NCBI RefSeq assembly: GCF_003600685.1
Contig: NZ_CP032084.1
Coordinates: forward strand, 1,798,001 to 1,862,000
Direction: 5' to 3'
Origin: Achromobacter sp. B7
GTDB lineage: Bacteria > Pseudomonadota > Gammaproteobacteria > Burkholderiales > Burkholderiaceae_B
DNA length: 64,000 bases
The notes under the pieces are model-generated. The model ran no database searches, was not told the DNA's origin, and worked only from the letters and a program-made list of their open reading frames with translations. Of the stretch, positions 49,873 to 58,163 are shown one piece after another. Position numbers and translations under genes: made by a program. Numbering within the stretch: the stretch's first letter is position 1; each line of letters starts with the position of its first letter.

Positions 49873-50862
49873 ATGGCCAGCAATCTCGTCAAGGCAATTC
49901 GTATCGAGCAACACGGTGGTCCCGAAGTCCTGAAGCTGGTTGACGTGGAAGTGCCGGCGCCGGCCGCCAATGAAGTCACGATCGAACAGCACGCCGCTGG
50001 CCTGAACTTCATCGACATTTATTTCCGCACGGGCCTGTACCCCCATCCGTTGCCGCATGGCCTGGGCTTTGAAGCCGCCGGCGTGGTTACTGCCGTGGGC
50101 GCTGACGTCAAGCACCTGAAAAAGGGCGACCGCGTCGCGTACGGCCAAAGCCCCATCGGCGCGTACGCGCAGGCGCGCAATGTGCCCGCCAACCAGGTCG
50201 TGAAGGTGCCCAAGGGCATCGGCTTTGACGAGGCCGCCGCGCTGATGCTCAAGGGCTTGACGGTGCAATACCTGTTCCGCCAGACCTATCGCCTGCAAGG
50301 CGGTGAAACCATTCTGTTCCACGCGGCTGCTGGCGGCGTGGGCCTGATCGCCTGCCAATGGGCCAAGGCCCTGGGCGTGAAGCTGATCGGCACCGTGTCC
50401 AGCCCGGAAAAGGCCGAACTGGCCCGCGCCAACGGCGCCTGGGAAACCATCGACTACTCGCGCGAAAACGTCGCCGAGCGCGTGCTGGAATTGACCAAGG
50501 GCAAGAAAGTGCCGGTCGTGTACGACGGCGTGGGCAAGGACACCTGGGAAACCTCGTTGGACTGCATCGAGCCGCGCGGCCTGATGGTCAGCTTCGGCAA
50601 CGCGTCCGGTCCGGTCGCCGGCGTCAACCTGGCCGTGCTGAACCAGAAGGGCAGCCTGTACGTGACGCGTCCGTCGCTGGGCGTGCATGTGAACACGCTG
50701 GAAAAGCTGCAAGCTGCCTCGGAAGAAGTGTTTGACCTGGTCTTGAAGAAAAAGATCAAGGTGCGCATCGACCAGCGCTATTCGCTGGAGCAAGCGGGCG
50801 AAGCGCAGACCGCGCTGGCCTCGCGCAAGACCACCGGCGCCACCGTGCTGATGCTGGACTGA
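49873..50862 (+). CDS. qor: NADPH:quinone oxidoreductase, zinc-free MDR family (QorA type)
   Basis: A 329-residue medium-chain reductase. N-terminal GroES-like part with FIDIYFRTGLYPHPLP and a C-terminal Rossmann part with HAAAGGVGLIACQWAKALG. The catalytic zinc Cys/His set of alcohol dehydrogenases is missing, as usual in quinone reductases. It reduces quinones with NADPH. The ATG at 49873 has AAAGGAGG 7 bp upstream, the best Shine-Dalgarno in this part. Ends at a strong terminator. Confidence 0.93.
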   Translation: MASNLVKAIRIEQHGGPEVLKLVDVEVPAPAANEVTIEQHAAGLNFIDIYFRTGLYPHPLPHGLGFEAAGVVTAVGADVKHLKKGDRVAYGQSPIGAYAQARNVPANQVVKVPKGIGFDEAAALMLKGLTVQYLFRQTYRLQGGETILFHAAAGGVGLIACQWAKALGVKLIGTVSSPEKAELARANGAWETIDYSRENVAERVLELTKGKKVPVVYDGVGKDTWETSLDCIEPRGLMVSFGNASGPVAGVNLAVLNQKGSLYVTRPSLGVHVNTLEKLQAASEEVFDLVLKKKIKVRIDQRYSLEQAGEAQTALASRKTTGATVLMLD

Positions 50863-50919
50863 TCCGCCAGAATCGGCTGCCGGCCCTCGGGCCGGATCGT
50901 GCCGTAGCCGGCTGAACCA

Positions 50920-50963
50920 GGGCCGGGCAAGACGCGCAATGCGCAGCTTGCCCGGCCCTTTTT
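50920..50963 (+). terminator. Intrinsic terminator after quinone oxidoreductase
   Basis: A 12-bp stem GGGCCGGGCAAG / CTTGCCCGGCCC, with an inner GCGC/GCGC helix in the loop, followed by TTTTT. It separates the qor gene from the aromatic amine cluster. Confidence 0.92.
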
Positions 50964-51070
50964 GCTGCCGCGCGCCGTGCGCAGAATGACAAATCCCCAT
51001 GCACGGCCCGACAAGCCTGCGCGCAATGCCGTTGCTATTCTGGCCCCACACTTTTTGTTGGAGCGTTCAG

Positions 51071-52582
51071 ATGTCTTCAGCACGCAGCAGCGCCACCGAC
51101 ACCGCCGCCAGCGACCGCCCGGAACTGGCCGCCATCCGGGAATTCATGCTGATAGACGGGCAGCCGGTACACGAAGGGCAGGGCCAGCCGATCCCCGTGT
51201 ACGACCCAGCCACCGGCCGCGTCATCGCCCACCAGCCCGATGCCGGACCCGCCCAGGTGGATCTGGCGGTACAAGCGGCGCGGCGCGCCTTTACCTCGGG
51301 CCCGTGGCGCGACATGCTGCCCGCCGGCCGCGAACGGCTGCTGCTGAAGCTGGCCGACCTGCTTGAACAGCACGGTACGGAACTGGCCCGTCTGGAAACG
51401 TTGAACAACGGCAAGCTGCTGGGCATTGCGCAGGGGCTGGAAGTGGGCGCGGGGGCACAGTGGCTGCGTTACATGGCCGGATGGGCCACCAAGATCACGG
51501 GCGACACACTGTCGCTGTCGATTCCGTTTCCCCCCGGCGTGCAGTACAGCGCCTACACGCTGGCGCAGCCGGTCGGGGTGGTCGGCGCCATCATTCCGTG
51601 GAATTTTCCCTTGTTGATGGCGGTGTGGAAGATTGCGCCCGCGCTGGCCACCGGCTGCACCGTTGTCCTCAAGCCCGCCGAAGAAACCCCGCTGACCGCG
51701 TTGCGGCTGGCCGAATTGGTGCTTCAGGCGGGCTTTCCACCGGGCGTCGTCAATGTCATCACTGGCCGTGGCGAGACCACCGGCGCGGCGCTGGTCGCGC
51801 ATCCGGGGATCAACAAAATTGCCTTCACCGGCTCTACCGAGGTCGGCAAGCTGATCGGCCGAGCCGCCATGGACGACATGAAGCGCGTGTCGCTGGAACT
51901 GGGCGGCAAATCCCCCGTCATCGTGCTGGATGACTGCGACGTGGACCGCGCCGTGCAAGGCGCCGCCGCCGCCATCTTCTTCAACCAGGGCCAGGTATGC
52001 ACGGCGGGTTCGCGCCTGTACGTGCAACGTGGCCTGTATGACAAGGTGGTGCAGGGGCTGGCCGACGTGGCCGCCGGCATGACGCTGGGGTCGGGCTTTG
52101 ATCCCGCCACGCAGATCGGGCCGCTGATTTCGGCGCGCCACAAGCAGCGTGTCATGGACTACATCGGTATCGGCCGCGCCGAAGGCGGGCGGGTACTGGC
52201 CGGGGGCGTGGCAGGCGATGGCGACGGCTACTTCGTGCGCCCCACCGTGTTCGCGGATGTACCGCAACAAGCGCGCATCACCCAGGAAGAAATCTTCGGG
52301 CCCGTCGTCGTGGCGCAATCGTTCGACACGCTGGATGACGCGGTGCGTCTGGCCAACGACAGCGCGTTCGGATTGGGCGCCAGCATCTGGAGCAACGACC
52401 TGACGCGCGTGCAGCGCCTGATCCCGCAAATCGATGCGGGCACGGTGTGGGTCAACACGCACAACATGCTGGACCCCAACATGCCGTTTGGCGGGTTCAA
52501 GCAATCGGGCGTCGGCCGCGAACATGGCAGGGCGGTGATTGAGATGTATCTGGAGAAGAAGTCGGTTTGCATCGCGTACTAG
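51071..52582 (+). CDS. Aldehyde dehydrogenase, phenylacetaldehyde-dehydrogenase type
   Basis: A 503-residue NAD-dependent aldehyde dehydrogenase. Catalytic Cys310 is in [11 protein letters not shown], general base Glu276 in LELGGKSP, and the cofactor loop is FTGSTEVGK. Similarity is to the PadA/FeaB and related group. The location directly before the aromatic amine dehydrogenase genes suggests that it oxidises phenylacetaldehyde, hydroxyphenylacetaldehyde or indole-acetaldehyde from the amine. The ATG at 51071 has GGAG 7 bp before it. 219 bp separate it from aauB. Confidence 0.88.
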   Translation: MSSARSSATDTAASDRPELAAIREFMLIDGQPVHEGQGQPIPVYDPATGRVIAHQPDAGPAQVDLAVQAARRAFTSGPWRDMLPAGRERLLLKLADLLEQHGTELARLETLNNGKLLGIAQGLEVGAGAQWLRYMAGWATKITGDTLSLSIPFPPGVQYSAYTLAQPVGVVGAIIPWNFPLLMAVWKIAPALATGCTVVLKPAEETPLTALRLAELVLQAGFPPGVVNVITGRGETTGAALVAHPGINKIAFTGSTEVGKLIGRAAMDDMKRVSLELGGKSPVIVLDDCDVDRAVQGAAAAIFFNQGQVCTAGSRLYVQRGLYDKVVQGLADVAAGMTLGSGFDPATQIGPLISARHKQRVMDYIGIGRAEGGRVLAGGVAGDGDGYFVRPTVFADVPQQARITQEEIFGPVVVAQSFDTLDDAVRLANDSAFGLGASIWSNDLTRVQRLIPQIDAGTVWVNTHNMLDPNMPFGGFKQSGVGREHGRAVIEMYLEKKSVCIAY

Positions 52583-52590
52583 CACGCAGG

Positions 52591-52785
52591 ATGCGGGACG
52601 CTTCGCCCGACGAAACCGTGGCGATCGCGCGTAGCCACCCACCGGCGCTTGAGCTTACCCACCCGGTCAACGACGCCAACCAGATTCAAATGCAGTACAT
52701 CCACGACCTCAAGGTCGAGAACGGGCCTGGGATGCGCGGCGTGCAGCTGCGCTACGTCTACGCCTTCCAGGGAATCGGATCATGA
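52591..52785 (+). other. Small frame between aldehyde dehydrogenase and aauB, possible gene remnant
   Basis: A 64-codon frame from an ATG lacking a clear ribosome-binding site, to the stop just before the aauB Shine-Dalgarno. The last 38 residues (ending GVQLRYVYAFQGIGS) look protein-like, with alternating polarity as in the final strands of a beta-barrel, while the N-terminal part does not. I cannot identify it. It could be the tail of a deleted outer-membrane protein or a small unassigned gene; a small gene of unknown function also precedes aauB in Alcaligenes faecalis (orf-1), but I cannot say they are the same. Confidence 0.35.
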
Positions 52786-52801
52786 CACCAGGAGAATATC
52801 G

Positions 52802-53995
52802 ATGATTGCGCTGCAAGCCAGATCACGGGCGTTGCGGGTGGGCCGATGGGCGCTGTGCGCCGCCTTGGTCAGCGCCACGGGCCTAGCCTGGGCCGACCTG
52901 CCCATAGAAGAGCTGAAGGGCGGCACCCGCTTGCCCCCGGCCAACGCGCACCGGCTTTACGTCGTGGACGTGGCCTTCAACCATATGGTCGACAGCCGGA
53001 TCCACGTCTACGACGGTGACACCGGCAAATTCCTCGGCCTGGTGCCCACATCGCTCAACGGCCACATGACGGTATCGGCCAACGGCCAGGACATCTACGT
53101 CATGACGTCCTATTACGAGCGGCTCAATCGCGGCAAGCGCACCGACGTCATCGAAGCGTGGGACGCCGAAACGTTGACCCCGAAGTACGAAGTGCCGATT
53201 CCGAACAAGCGGGCGCAAGCGCTGAACTATCGCAATTATCTGCGCCAGACCACGGACGGTGATCTGCTGTTGGCGCAGAACGCCACGCCGGCCACGTCAG
53301 TCACCGTGGTCGATCTGAAAACGCGTCAGTTCACCGACGAAATCACGGCGACGGCGGGGTGCTGGAGCGTCATCCCGTTGCCGTCCCGCCCGCGCAGCTT
53401 CACCACCCTCTGCGGTGATGGCGCGCTGCTAACCATCGACCTGGACGCCGCGGGCAAGCCCGCCGCCCAGCAGCGCAGCAAGCCGATGTTCGACGTGGAA
53501 AAAGACCCCGTCTTCACGCACACCGAGAACCTGGGCGACACCTTCTACTTCGTGTCTTTCAACGGCAACGTCTACACCGCCGATTTCAGCGGCAAGGATG
53601 TGCAATTTGGCGCGCCATGGTCTTTGCTGGATGCCACCGGCAAAGATCGCGGCTGGCGGCCCGGCGGCTACAACCTGCTGGCCGTCAACCGCGCGTTGAA
53701 GCGGCTGTACGTGGGCATGCATCCCAACGGAGCGGAAGGCACGCACAAGAATCCCGCTGCCGAGATCTGGGTCTACGACCTGGAATCCCGCAAGCGCATC
53801 GCGCGCGTGCCGGGCAAGGGCGCCGTGTCGATGTCCGTTTCGCAGGACGACCAGCCCCGCCTGTTCACCATCGACGGCAGCAACGTCAGCGTGTTCGACG
53901 CCGTGCCGACGGCGCCGGTGTTCAAGACCACCATTCAGGCCGCGGGTGAAACCGCGGTGCAGGTCGAGCCGCAACCCGTCCGGAGCACGCCATGA
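52802..53995 (+). CDS. aauB: Aromatic amine dehydrogenase, large (alpha) subunit
   Basis: A 397-residue periplasmic protein. A signal peptide (about 1-31, VGRWALCAALVSATGLAWA) precedes a seven-bladed beta-propeller of the MauB/AauB type. Family stretches: HRLYVVDVAFNHMVDSRIHVYDGDTGKFLGLVP, ITATAGCWSVIPLPSRPRSFTTLCGDG, and RLYVGMHPNGAEGTHKNPAAEIWVYDL. With two copies of the TTQ-bearing small subunit it oxidises primary arylamines such as phenylethylamine, tyramine and tryptamine to aldehyde and ammonia. AGGAGA lies 8 bp before the ATG. Its stop overlaps aauE (ATGA). AauB rather than MauB is chosen from the cluster layout and the sequence. Confidence 0.9.
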   Translation: MIALQARSRALRVGRWALCAALVSATGLAWADLPIEELKGGTRLPPANAHRLYVVDVAFNHMVDSRIHVYDGDTGKFLGLVPTSLNGHMTVSANGQDIYVMTSYYERLNRGKRTDVIEAWDAETLTPKYEVPIPNKRAQALNYRNYLRQTTDGDLLLAQNATPATSVTVVDLKTRQFTDEITATAGCWSVIPLPSRPRSFTTLCGDGALLTIDLDAAGKPAAQQRSKPMFDVEKDPVFTHTENLGDTFYFVSFNGNVYTADFSGKDVQFGAPWSLLDATGKDRGWRPGGYNLLAVNRALKRLYVGMHPNGAEGTHKNPAAEIWVYDLESRKRIARVPGKGAVSMSVSQDDQPRLFTIDGSNVSVFDAVPTAPVFKTTIQAAGETAVQVEPQPVRSTP

Positions 53996-54543
53996 ATGAC
54001 CCCGTGCTGTTCTACGGCGCCAGCGCCGCGCTGGCATGCGTGCTGCTGTTGGGCGCGCTTGAAAAGATCAAGGACCTGACGGCGTTCACAGCGGCCGTAT
54101 CCGGTTACGACCTGCTGCCGGCCGGCCTTGTGGGCGTGTTTGCACGAGCCTACGTGCTTGCCGAGATCGCGGCGGGCGCGTTGCTGCTGATCCCGGGGCG
54201 CCAGCCGCTTGGCGCCGCGCTGGCCTTGGGCGTGCTGGCCGTGGCAACCCTGGCGCTGGCGATCAACCTGGCGCGCGGGCACCGGGATATCGATTGCGGA
54301 TGTTCGGGGCCGGTTGCCAAGGCGCCGGGTGCGCCGCATGGCGGCCTGACAGGGTGGCTGGTGCTGCGCAACGGCGCGCTTGCGCTATGGACGCTGCCGG
54401 CGCTGGCATCGCTGTCGGGCCATGCGCGCGGCCTGCAATGGGCGGACGCCGCCGCCGTGTTCGGCCTGGCGATGACCGCCGTGGGCCTGTACTTCACCGC
54501 CAATCACCTATTGGCCTCGCATCTCAAGCTACGGAACCTTTGA
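53992..54543 (+). CDS. aauE: AauE/MauE-type membrane protein for amine dehydrogenase maturation
   Basis: A 183-residue inner-membrane protein of the MauE/DoxX-like family with four to five helices. It has a conserved DCGC at 101-104 facing the periplasm. MauE with MauD is needed for stable, disulfide-rich small subunit, probably by passing electrons across the membrane, like DsbD/CcdA. ATG overlaps the aauB stop. SD and coupling place it in the aauBEDA operon. Confidence 0.88.
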   Translation: MNDPVLFYGASAALACVLLLGALEKIKDLTAFTAAVSGYDLLPAGLVGVFARAYVLAEIAAGALLLIPGRQPLGAALALGVLAVATLALAINLARGHRDIDCGCSGPVAKAPGAPHGGLTGWLVLRNGALALWTLPALASLSGHARGLQWADAAAVFGLAMTAVGLYFTANHLLASHLKLRNL

Positions 54544-54554
54544 AGGAGTTTCAT

Positions 54555-55193
54555 ATGGATGCCTTGATCATTTCCAATTTCCTGTTGTGGGGCGTGGTGC
54601 TGTGCCTGGTGCTGGTCATCCTGGCCCTGTCGCGTCAGATCGGCGTGCTGTATGAACGCGTGGCGCCGATGGGGGCGCTGACGATGGACAAGGGCCCCGC
54701 CGTGGGCGAGCCCGCGCCGCACTTTGCCTTGCCCGATCTGCTGGGCCGCCGCATCACCATCGGTGAACGCGGCCAACACAGCCAGCTGCTGTTCTTTCTG
54801 TCGCCCACCTGCCCGGTGTGCAAGAAGCTGTTGCCCATCCTGAAATCGGTGGCCGCCACGGAAAACGCGTGGTTGCGCATCGTGCTGGCCAGCGATGGCG
54901 AGATGCCCGAGCATCTTGCGTTCTACAAGCAGGCTGGCCTGGAAAGATTCCCCTACGTGCTGTCCACCGAACTGGGCATGAAGTTCCAGATCAGCAAGCT
55001 GCCTTACGCGGTGCTGCTGGATGAAACCGGCACCCTGCGCGCCAAGGGGCTGATCAACTCCCGCGAGCAACTTGAAAGCCTGTTCACGGCCAAGGAACTT
55101 GGCGTGGCGTCGGTACAGGAATTCCTGGCCGCGGGCACGCTGGACGAAACCCAGATTTCCCGCAAGGAGAGCCGCAATGCACTGGCTGGATAA
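54555..55193 (+). CDS. aauD: AauD/MauD-type thioredoxin-like protein
   Basis: A 212-residue membrane-tethered periplasmic protein: TM anchor at 8-26, then a thioredoxin fold with the active-site CPVC at 86-89 (LSPTCPVCKK). MauD is needed to form the six disulfides of the amine dehydrogenase small subunit; in Alcaligenes faecalis, mutants here cannot grow on aromatic amines. AAGGAG lies 7 bp before ATG 54555. The gene overlaps aauA by 17 bp. Confidence 0.9.
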   Translation: MDALIISNFLLWGVVLCLVLVILALSRQIGVLYERVAPMGALTMDKGPAVGEPAPHFALPDLLGRRITIGERGQHSQLLFFLSPTCPVCKKLLPILKSVAATENAWLRIVLASDGEMPEHLAFYKQAGLERFPYVLSTELGMKFQISKLPYAVLLDETGTLRAKGLINSREQLESLFTAKELGVASVQEFLAAGTLDETQISRKESRNALAG

Positions 55194-55710
55194 ATTGGGA
55201 GAGCGCGCCACGCGCTCGGTAGCGCACGCCACGTCGCGGCGCAGCGTGTTGAATCGCATCGGCAAGCTGCTGGTCGGCACCGCGTTTCTGGTGCCGGTGC
55301 TGCCGGTGGCCCGCTCGGCGCCTGCCGCCGCGAAGAAGCCGCAAACCGACGACACGGCTTGCGACTACTGGCGCTATTGCGCGGTGGACGGGTTTTTATG
55401 TTCGTGCTGCGGCGGCAGCATGACATCGTGCCCGCCCGGCACCTCGCCGTCCGCCGTGTCGTGGGTGGGCACCTGCCATAACCCGCTGGACGGCAAGGAC
55501 TATCTCATCAGCTACAACGACTGCTGCGGCAAGACGGCTTGCGGCAAGTGCATGTGCGCGGCCGCCGAGCGCGAGCGCCCGGGCTATCAGATGTTCCTGC
55601 ACAACGACGTGAACTGGTGCATGTCGAACGAGTCCTCGATCTTTCACTGCACAACGTCGGTGATCGTGGGCATGGCCAAACCGCAGCCGAAGGCGCCGGC
55701 CAAACCATGA
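55177..55710 (+). CDS. aauA: Aromatic amine dehydrogenase, small (beta) subunit with TTQ cofactor
   Basis: A 177-residue periplasmic protein. A long Tat-like leader (SRRSVLNRIGKLL near 20-32) is followed by a Cys-rich domain. The two cofactor tryptophans are Trp96 (SWVGTC) and Trp147 (NWCMS), 51 apart as in known enzymes (109/160). The catalytic Asp and Thr map to Asp115 and Thr159 by the same offset. Fourteen Cys are available for the disulfides. ATG 55177 has AAGGAG 7 bp upstream and lies inside aauD; its stop overlaps the cytochrome ATG (ATGA). The Trp pair makes the assignment strong. TTQ must be built post-translationally. Confidence 0.93.
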   Translation: MHWLDKLGERATRSVAHATSRRSVLNRIGKLLVGTAFLVPVLPVARSAPAAAKKPQTDDTACDYWRYCAVDGFLCSCCGGSMTSCPPGTSPSAVSWVGTCHNPLDGKDYLISYNDCCGKTACGKCMCAAAERERPGYQMFLHNDVNWCMSNESSIFHCTTSVIVGMAKPQPKAPAKP

Positions 55711-56219
55711 GGCAGGGCGGCAACGCGCGCATGCGACGGCGGTGCTTGGCAACGGCCCTCGTCCTGCTCTTGGCGGGGCCGGCGGCGGCCCAGGGCGATA
55801 CCGCCCCGACCGACCGCCTGCGGCAGGCCGCCAGGGCCGACTACGTCCTGCAATGCGCGGGTTGCCATCGCGGGGATGGTCGCGGCAGCAACCCGCACGG
55901 CATTCCCGATTTTCGGCAGTCGGTGGGTGCGTTCGTGCACTTGCCCGCCGGACGCGAATATCTGGTCCGGGTGCCGGGCGCCGCGCATTCGCAGCTGAGT
56001 CATGCCGAGCTTGCCGACGTGCTGAATTGGGTGCTGACCGAATTCAGCCCGGCCCAGTTGCCGGCGGATTTTGTTCCCTATGACGAAGCGGAAGTGGCCG
56101 CGGCCCGGCCGCGCCGTTATGACGATGTGGTGCCCGTTCGGCATGAATTGGCCAAGGCGTTGGCGGCAATGGGCTTCACCTTGTCTGATTATTCTTACGG
56201 TAATGACAGAAAGCCCTAG
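55707..56219 (+). CDS. Monoheme cytochrome c of the aau cluster
   Basis: A 170-residue secreted protein. A signal peptide (to about residue 28, LLLAGPAAAQ) precedes one CAGCH heme site at 50-54. A c-type cytochrome gene (orf-2) also follows aauA in Alcaligenes faecalis. In most such cytochromes a Met follows the heme site in a PxM-like motif; here the matching place reads GIPDFRQSVGAF (Phe69), and the only Met in the rest of the protein is near the C-terminus (AAMGF). The usual Met axial ligand is therefore missing or elsewhere. Start ATG 55707 overlaps the aauA stop; a second ATG at 55731 is possible. Role as electron acceptor is inferred. Confidence 0.85.
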   Translation: MRQGGNARMRRRCLATALVLLLAGPAAAQGDTAPTDRLRQAARADYVLQCAGCHRGDGRGSNPHGIPDFRQSVGAFVHLPAGREYLVRVPGAAHSQLSHAELADVLNWVLTEFSPAQLPADFVPYDEAEVAAARPRRYDDVVPVRHELAKALAAMGFTLSDYSYGNDRKP

Positions 56220-56371
56220 TCCGGACAATTTTTAGGGGTTGTCACCGATACTCGCCCGCCAGGCGTGGTGCTAGAAAGAGGCAGCATCCATCCACCGAAC
56301 GCTGTAGCTGTGCCACGGGGCTAGCCGATCCAGGCACAAAAGGCACGCCGTTTCCAGACGCCGGAGTCGCC

Positions 56372-57325
56372 ATGTCATCGTCCTTGTTGCGCAGCACGCC
56401 CAGCCATTTTCTGGATTGCGCCAGCTGGCAGGAAAGCATCAGCAGCACCTTCGTACCCTTGGAAGTATCGGCGGTATCTTCCGCGCGCTTTCGCAATAGC
56501 GTGGCGGTGGATTCGCTGGGTTGGATGCACGTTAGCGAATTGCGCAGCAGCGCGCAGCGCGTGCGCCGCAGCAAGCTGCTGGCGGGCCAGTCCGAGCAGG
56601 CGGGCTACAAAGTCACGCTGCAACTGTCGGGCCGCAGCGAAATTCGCCAATCCAGTCGCAGCGCCTTGCTGACGCCGGGCGAATGGAGCATCTACGACAC
56701 GACGCGTCCCTACGAGATTGACGTTGACGAGGGTGCGCATTTCCTGGTGATGCAGGTGCCGGGCAAGCATGCCGAGACCTGGCAGCCGCACATGCACAAC
56801 GCGGTGGCGCGCAGCTTCAGCGCACGGCAAGGCTGCGGCCGCATGGCGATGGATCTGCTGCGGGTGGCGCTGAACGAGCACGCCCATCTGTCAGAAAGCG
56901 CCGCGCGCGACGCCGCCAACGCGGTGCTGCAAATGATGGGGTTGGATATCAGCGAGCGGACGGGAGGGCAGCTCGAACAAGACCAGATCGGGGTCAAGCA
57001 GGCGCAATTGCGGCGCGTGCAGCAGCACATCATGGAAAATCTGCACGATCCAAATCTGTCGCCGGCCTCGACCGCGGCGGTGTTTCGGATGTCGCGCCGC
57101 TATCTGTACAACCTGTTTGCGCTGGCATCGACGACGCCGGCCGAGTTCATTCTTGGCACCCGGCTGCAACGCAGCCGCGACGTGCTGCGCGATGCCACGC
57201 AGTCGGCGCGGCAGATCGGTGATATCGCGTATCGCTTTGGATTTTCAGATGCGGCGCGCTTCAGTCACGCTTTCCGCAAGCGCTTCGGCGCGTCGCCGTC
57301 GGAATATCGGCGGCAAGGGCGTTGA
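56372..57325 (+). CDS. AraC-family regulator, FeaR-like
   Basis: A 317-residue regulator: an N-terminal AraC_binding_2 domain (about 30-195, YKVTLQLSGRSEIRQSSRSALLTPGEWSIYDTTRPYEI region) and a C-terminal double helix-turn-helix (about 220-315, ending ARFSHAFRKRFGASPSEYRR). The N-terminal type is that of FeaR, which activates phenylethylamine oxidase and aldehyde dehydrogenase genes in E. coli. Placed just after the aau genes, it probably activates them with aromatic amine or aldehyde as signal. GGAG 6 bp before the ATG. A 152-bp gap separates it from the cytochrome gene. Confidence 0.85.
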   Translation: MSSSLLRSTPSHFLDCASWQESISSTFVPLEVSAVSSARFRNSVAVDSLGWMHVSELRSSAQRVRRSKLLAGQSEQAGYKVTLQLSGRSEIRQSSRSALLTPGEWSIYDTTRPYEIDVDEGAHFLVMQVPGKHAETWQPHMHNAVARSFSARQGCGRMAMDLLRVALNEHAHLSESAARDAANAVLQMMGLDISERTGGQLEQDQIGVKQAQLRRVQQHIMENLHDPNLSPASTAAVFRMSRRYLYNLFALASTTPAEFILGTRLQRSRDVLRDATQSARQIGDIAYRFGFSDAARFSHAFRKRFGASPSEYRRQGR

Positions 57326-57352
57326 CGGGCTGAGCCGACGGTAGAAGGCAGG

Positions 57353-57375
57353 GGCCGACAGCGCAAGTGTCGGCC
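57353..57375. terminator. Hairpin between regulator gene and queH
   Basis: A perfect 8-bp stem GGCCGACA / TGTCGGCC with a 7-base loop between two convergent genes. No T tract; terminator by position only. Confidence 0.45.
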
Positions 57376-57380
57376 GGTAT

Positions 57381-58055
57381 TTACAGCTGCTCTTCGTTGA
57401 TCAGGTCTTCTTTGCCGTAGAACTTCACGCCGATGTGAATGCGGTCGCGACCTTGCGCGCGGCGATGGCGGTTGGTGTCGCGCAGCGAATACACGCAGCC
57501 GCAATATTCCTGCTGATAGAAGTTTTCACGCTTGCTGATTTCGATCATGCGGGCCGAACCGCCGCCTTTGCGCCAGTTGTAGGTCCAGTAGATCAGATCG
57601 TCGTAGCGGGCGGCAGCGCGTTCGCCGCAGCCGTTGATCTGGTTCATGTCTTTCCAGCGCGAAATGCCCAACGAGCTGGTGATGGTGTCAAAGCCGTGCT
57701 CGTGCGCGTACAGGGCAGTGCGTTCAAAGCGCATGTCGAAGCAGGCGGTGCAGCGTTCGCCGCGCTCGGGGGCGTCTTCCATGCCCTTGACGCGGTCGAA
57801 CCAGTTGTCCATGTCGTAGTCGGCGTCGATGAATTCGATGCCGTGCTGCTCGGCAAAGCGGATGTTTTCCTGCTTGCGGATCTCGTACTCTTTTACCGGA
57901 TGAATGTTCGGGTTATAGAAGTAGATCGCGTAGTCGATGCCGGAAGCCGTCATGGCTTCCATGACCTCGCCAGAACAGGGCGCGCAGCACGAGTGCATCA
58001 GCACTTTGCTCCGGCCGGCGGGAAGGTCAAGCTTGGGGCGGACGAGTTCGGACAT
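57381..58055 (-). CDS. queH: Epoxyqueuosine reductase QueH
   Basis: A 224-residue QueH (DUF208) protein. The Cys ligands of the Fe-S cluster and partner iron are seen in [11 protein letters not shown] (about 21-31), RCTACFDMR, and YCGCVYS near the C-terminus. It reduces epoxyqueuosine to queuosine in tRNA, replacing QueG. The ATG at 58055 is preferred to a TTG three codons upstream. Preceded by a 108-bp gap from glnE. Confidence 0.93.
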   Translation of the reverse strand: MSELVRPKLDLPAGRSKVLMHSCCAPCSGEVMEAMTASGIDYAIYFYNPNIHPVKEYEIRKQENIRFAEQHGIEFIDADYDMDNWFDRVKGMEDAPERGERCTACFDMRFERTALYAHEHGFDTITSSLGISRWKDMNQINGCGERAAARYDDLIYWTYNWRKGGGSARMIEISKRENFYQQEYCGCVYSLRDTNRHRRAQGRDRIHIGVKFYGKEDLINEEQL

Positions 58056-58163
58056 GGCGTGCAAGGAAAAAAGACGAAAAACGCCTTATTTTACCGCGAG
58101 TTGCCGCGCCCGGGCCGGCGCTTGGGCGATGACCCGGGCCACCACTCGGCCCAAGGTCACGTG

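Noticed and set aside
52802..55710. Methylamine rather than aromatic amine dehydrogenase
   Set aside because: The layout BEDA plus cytochrome, lack of mauF/mauG/mauC, aldehyde dehydrogenase and FeaR-like regulator all favour aau, though substrate is not proven by sequence alone.
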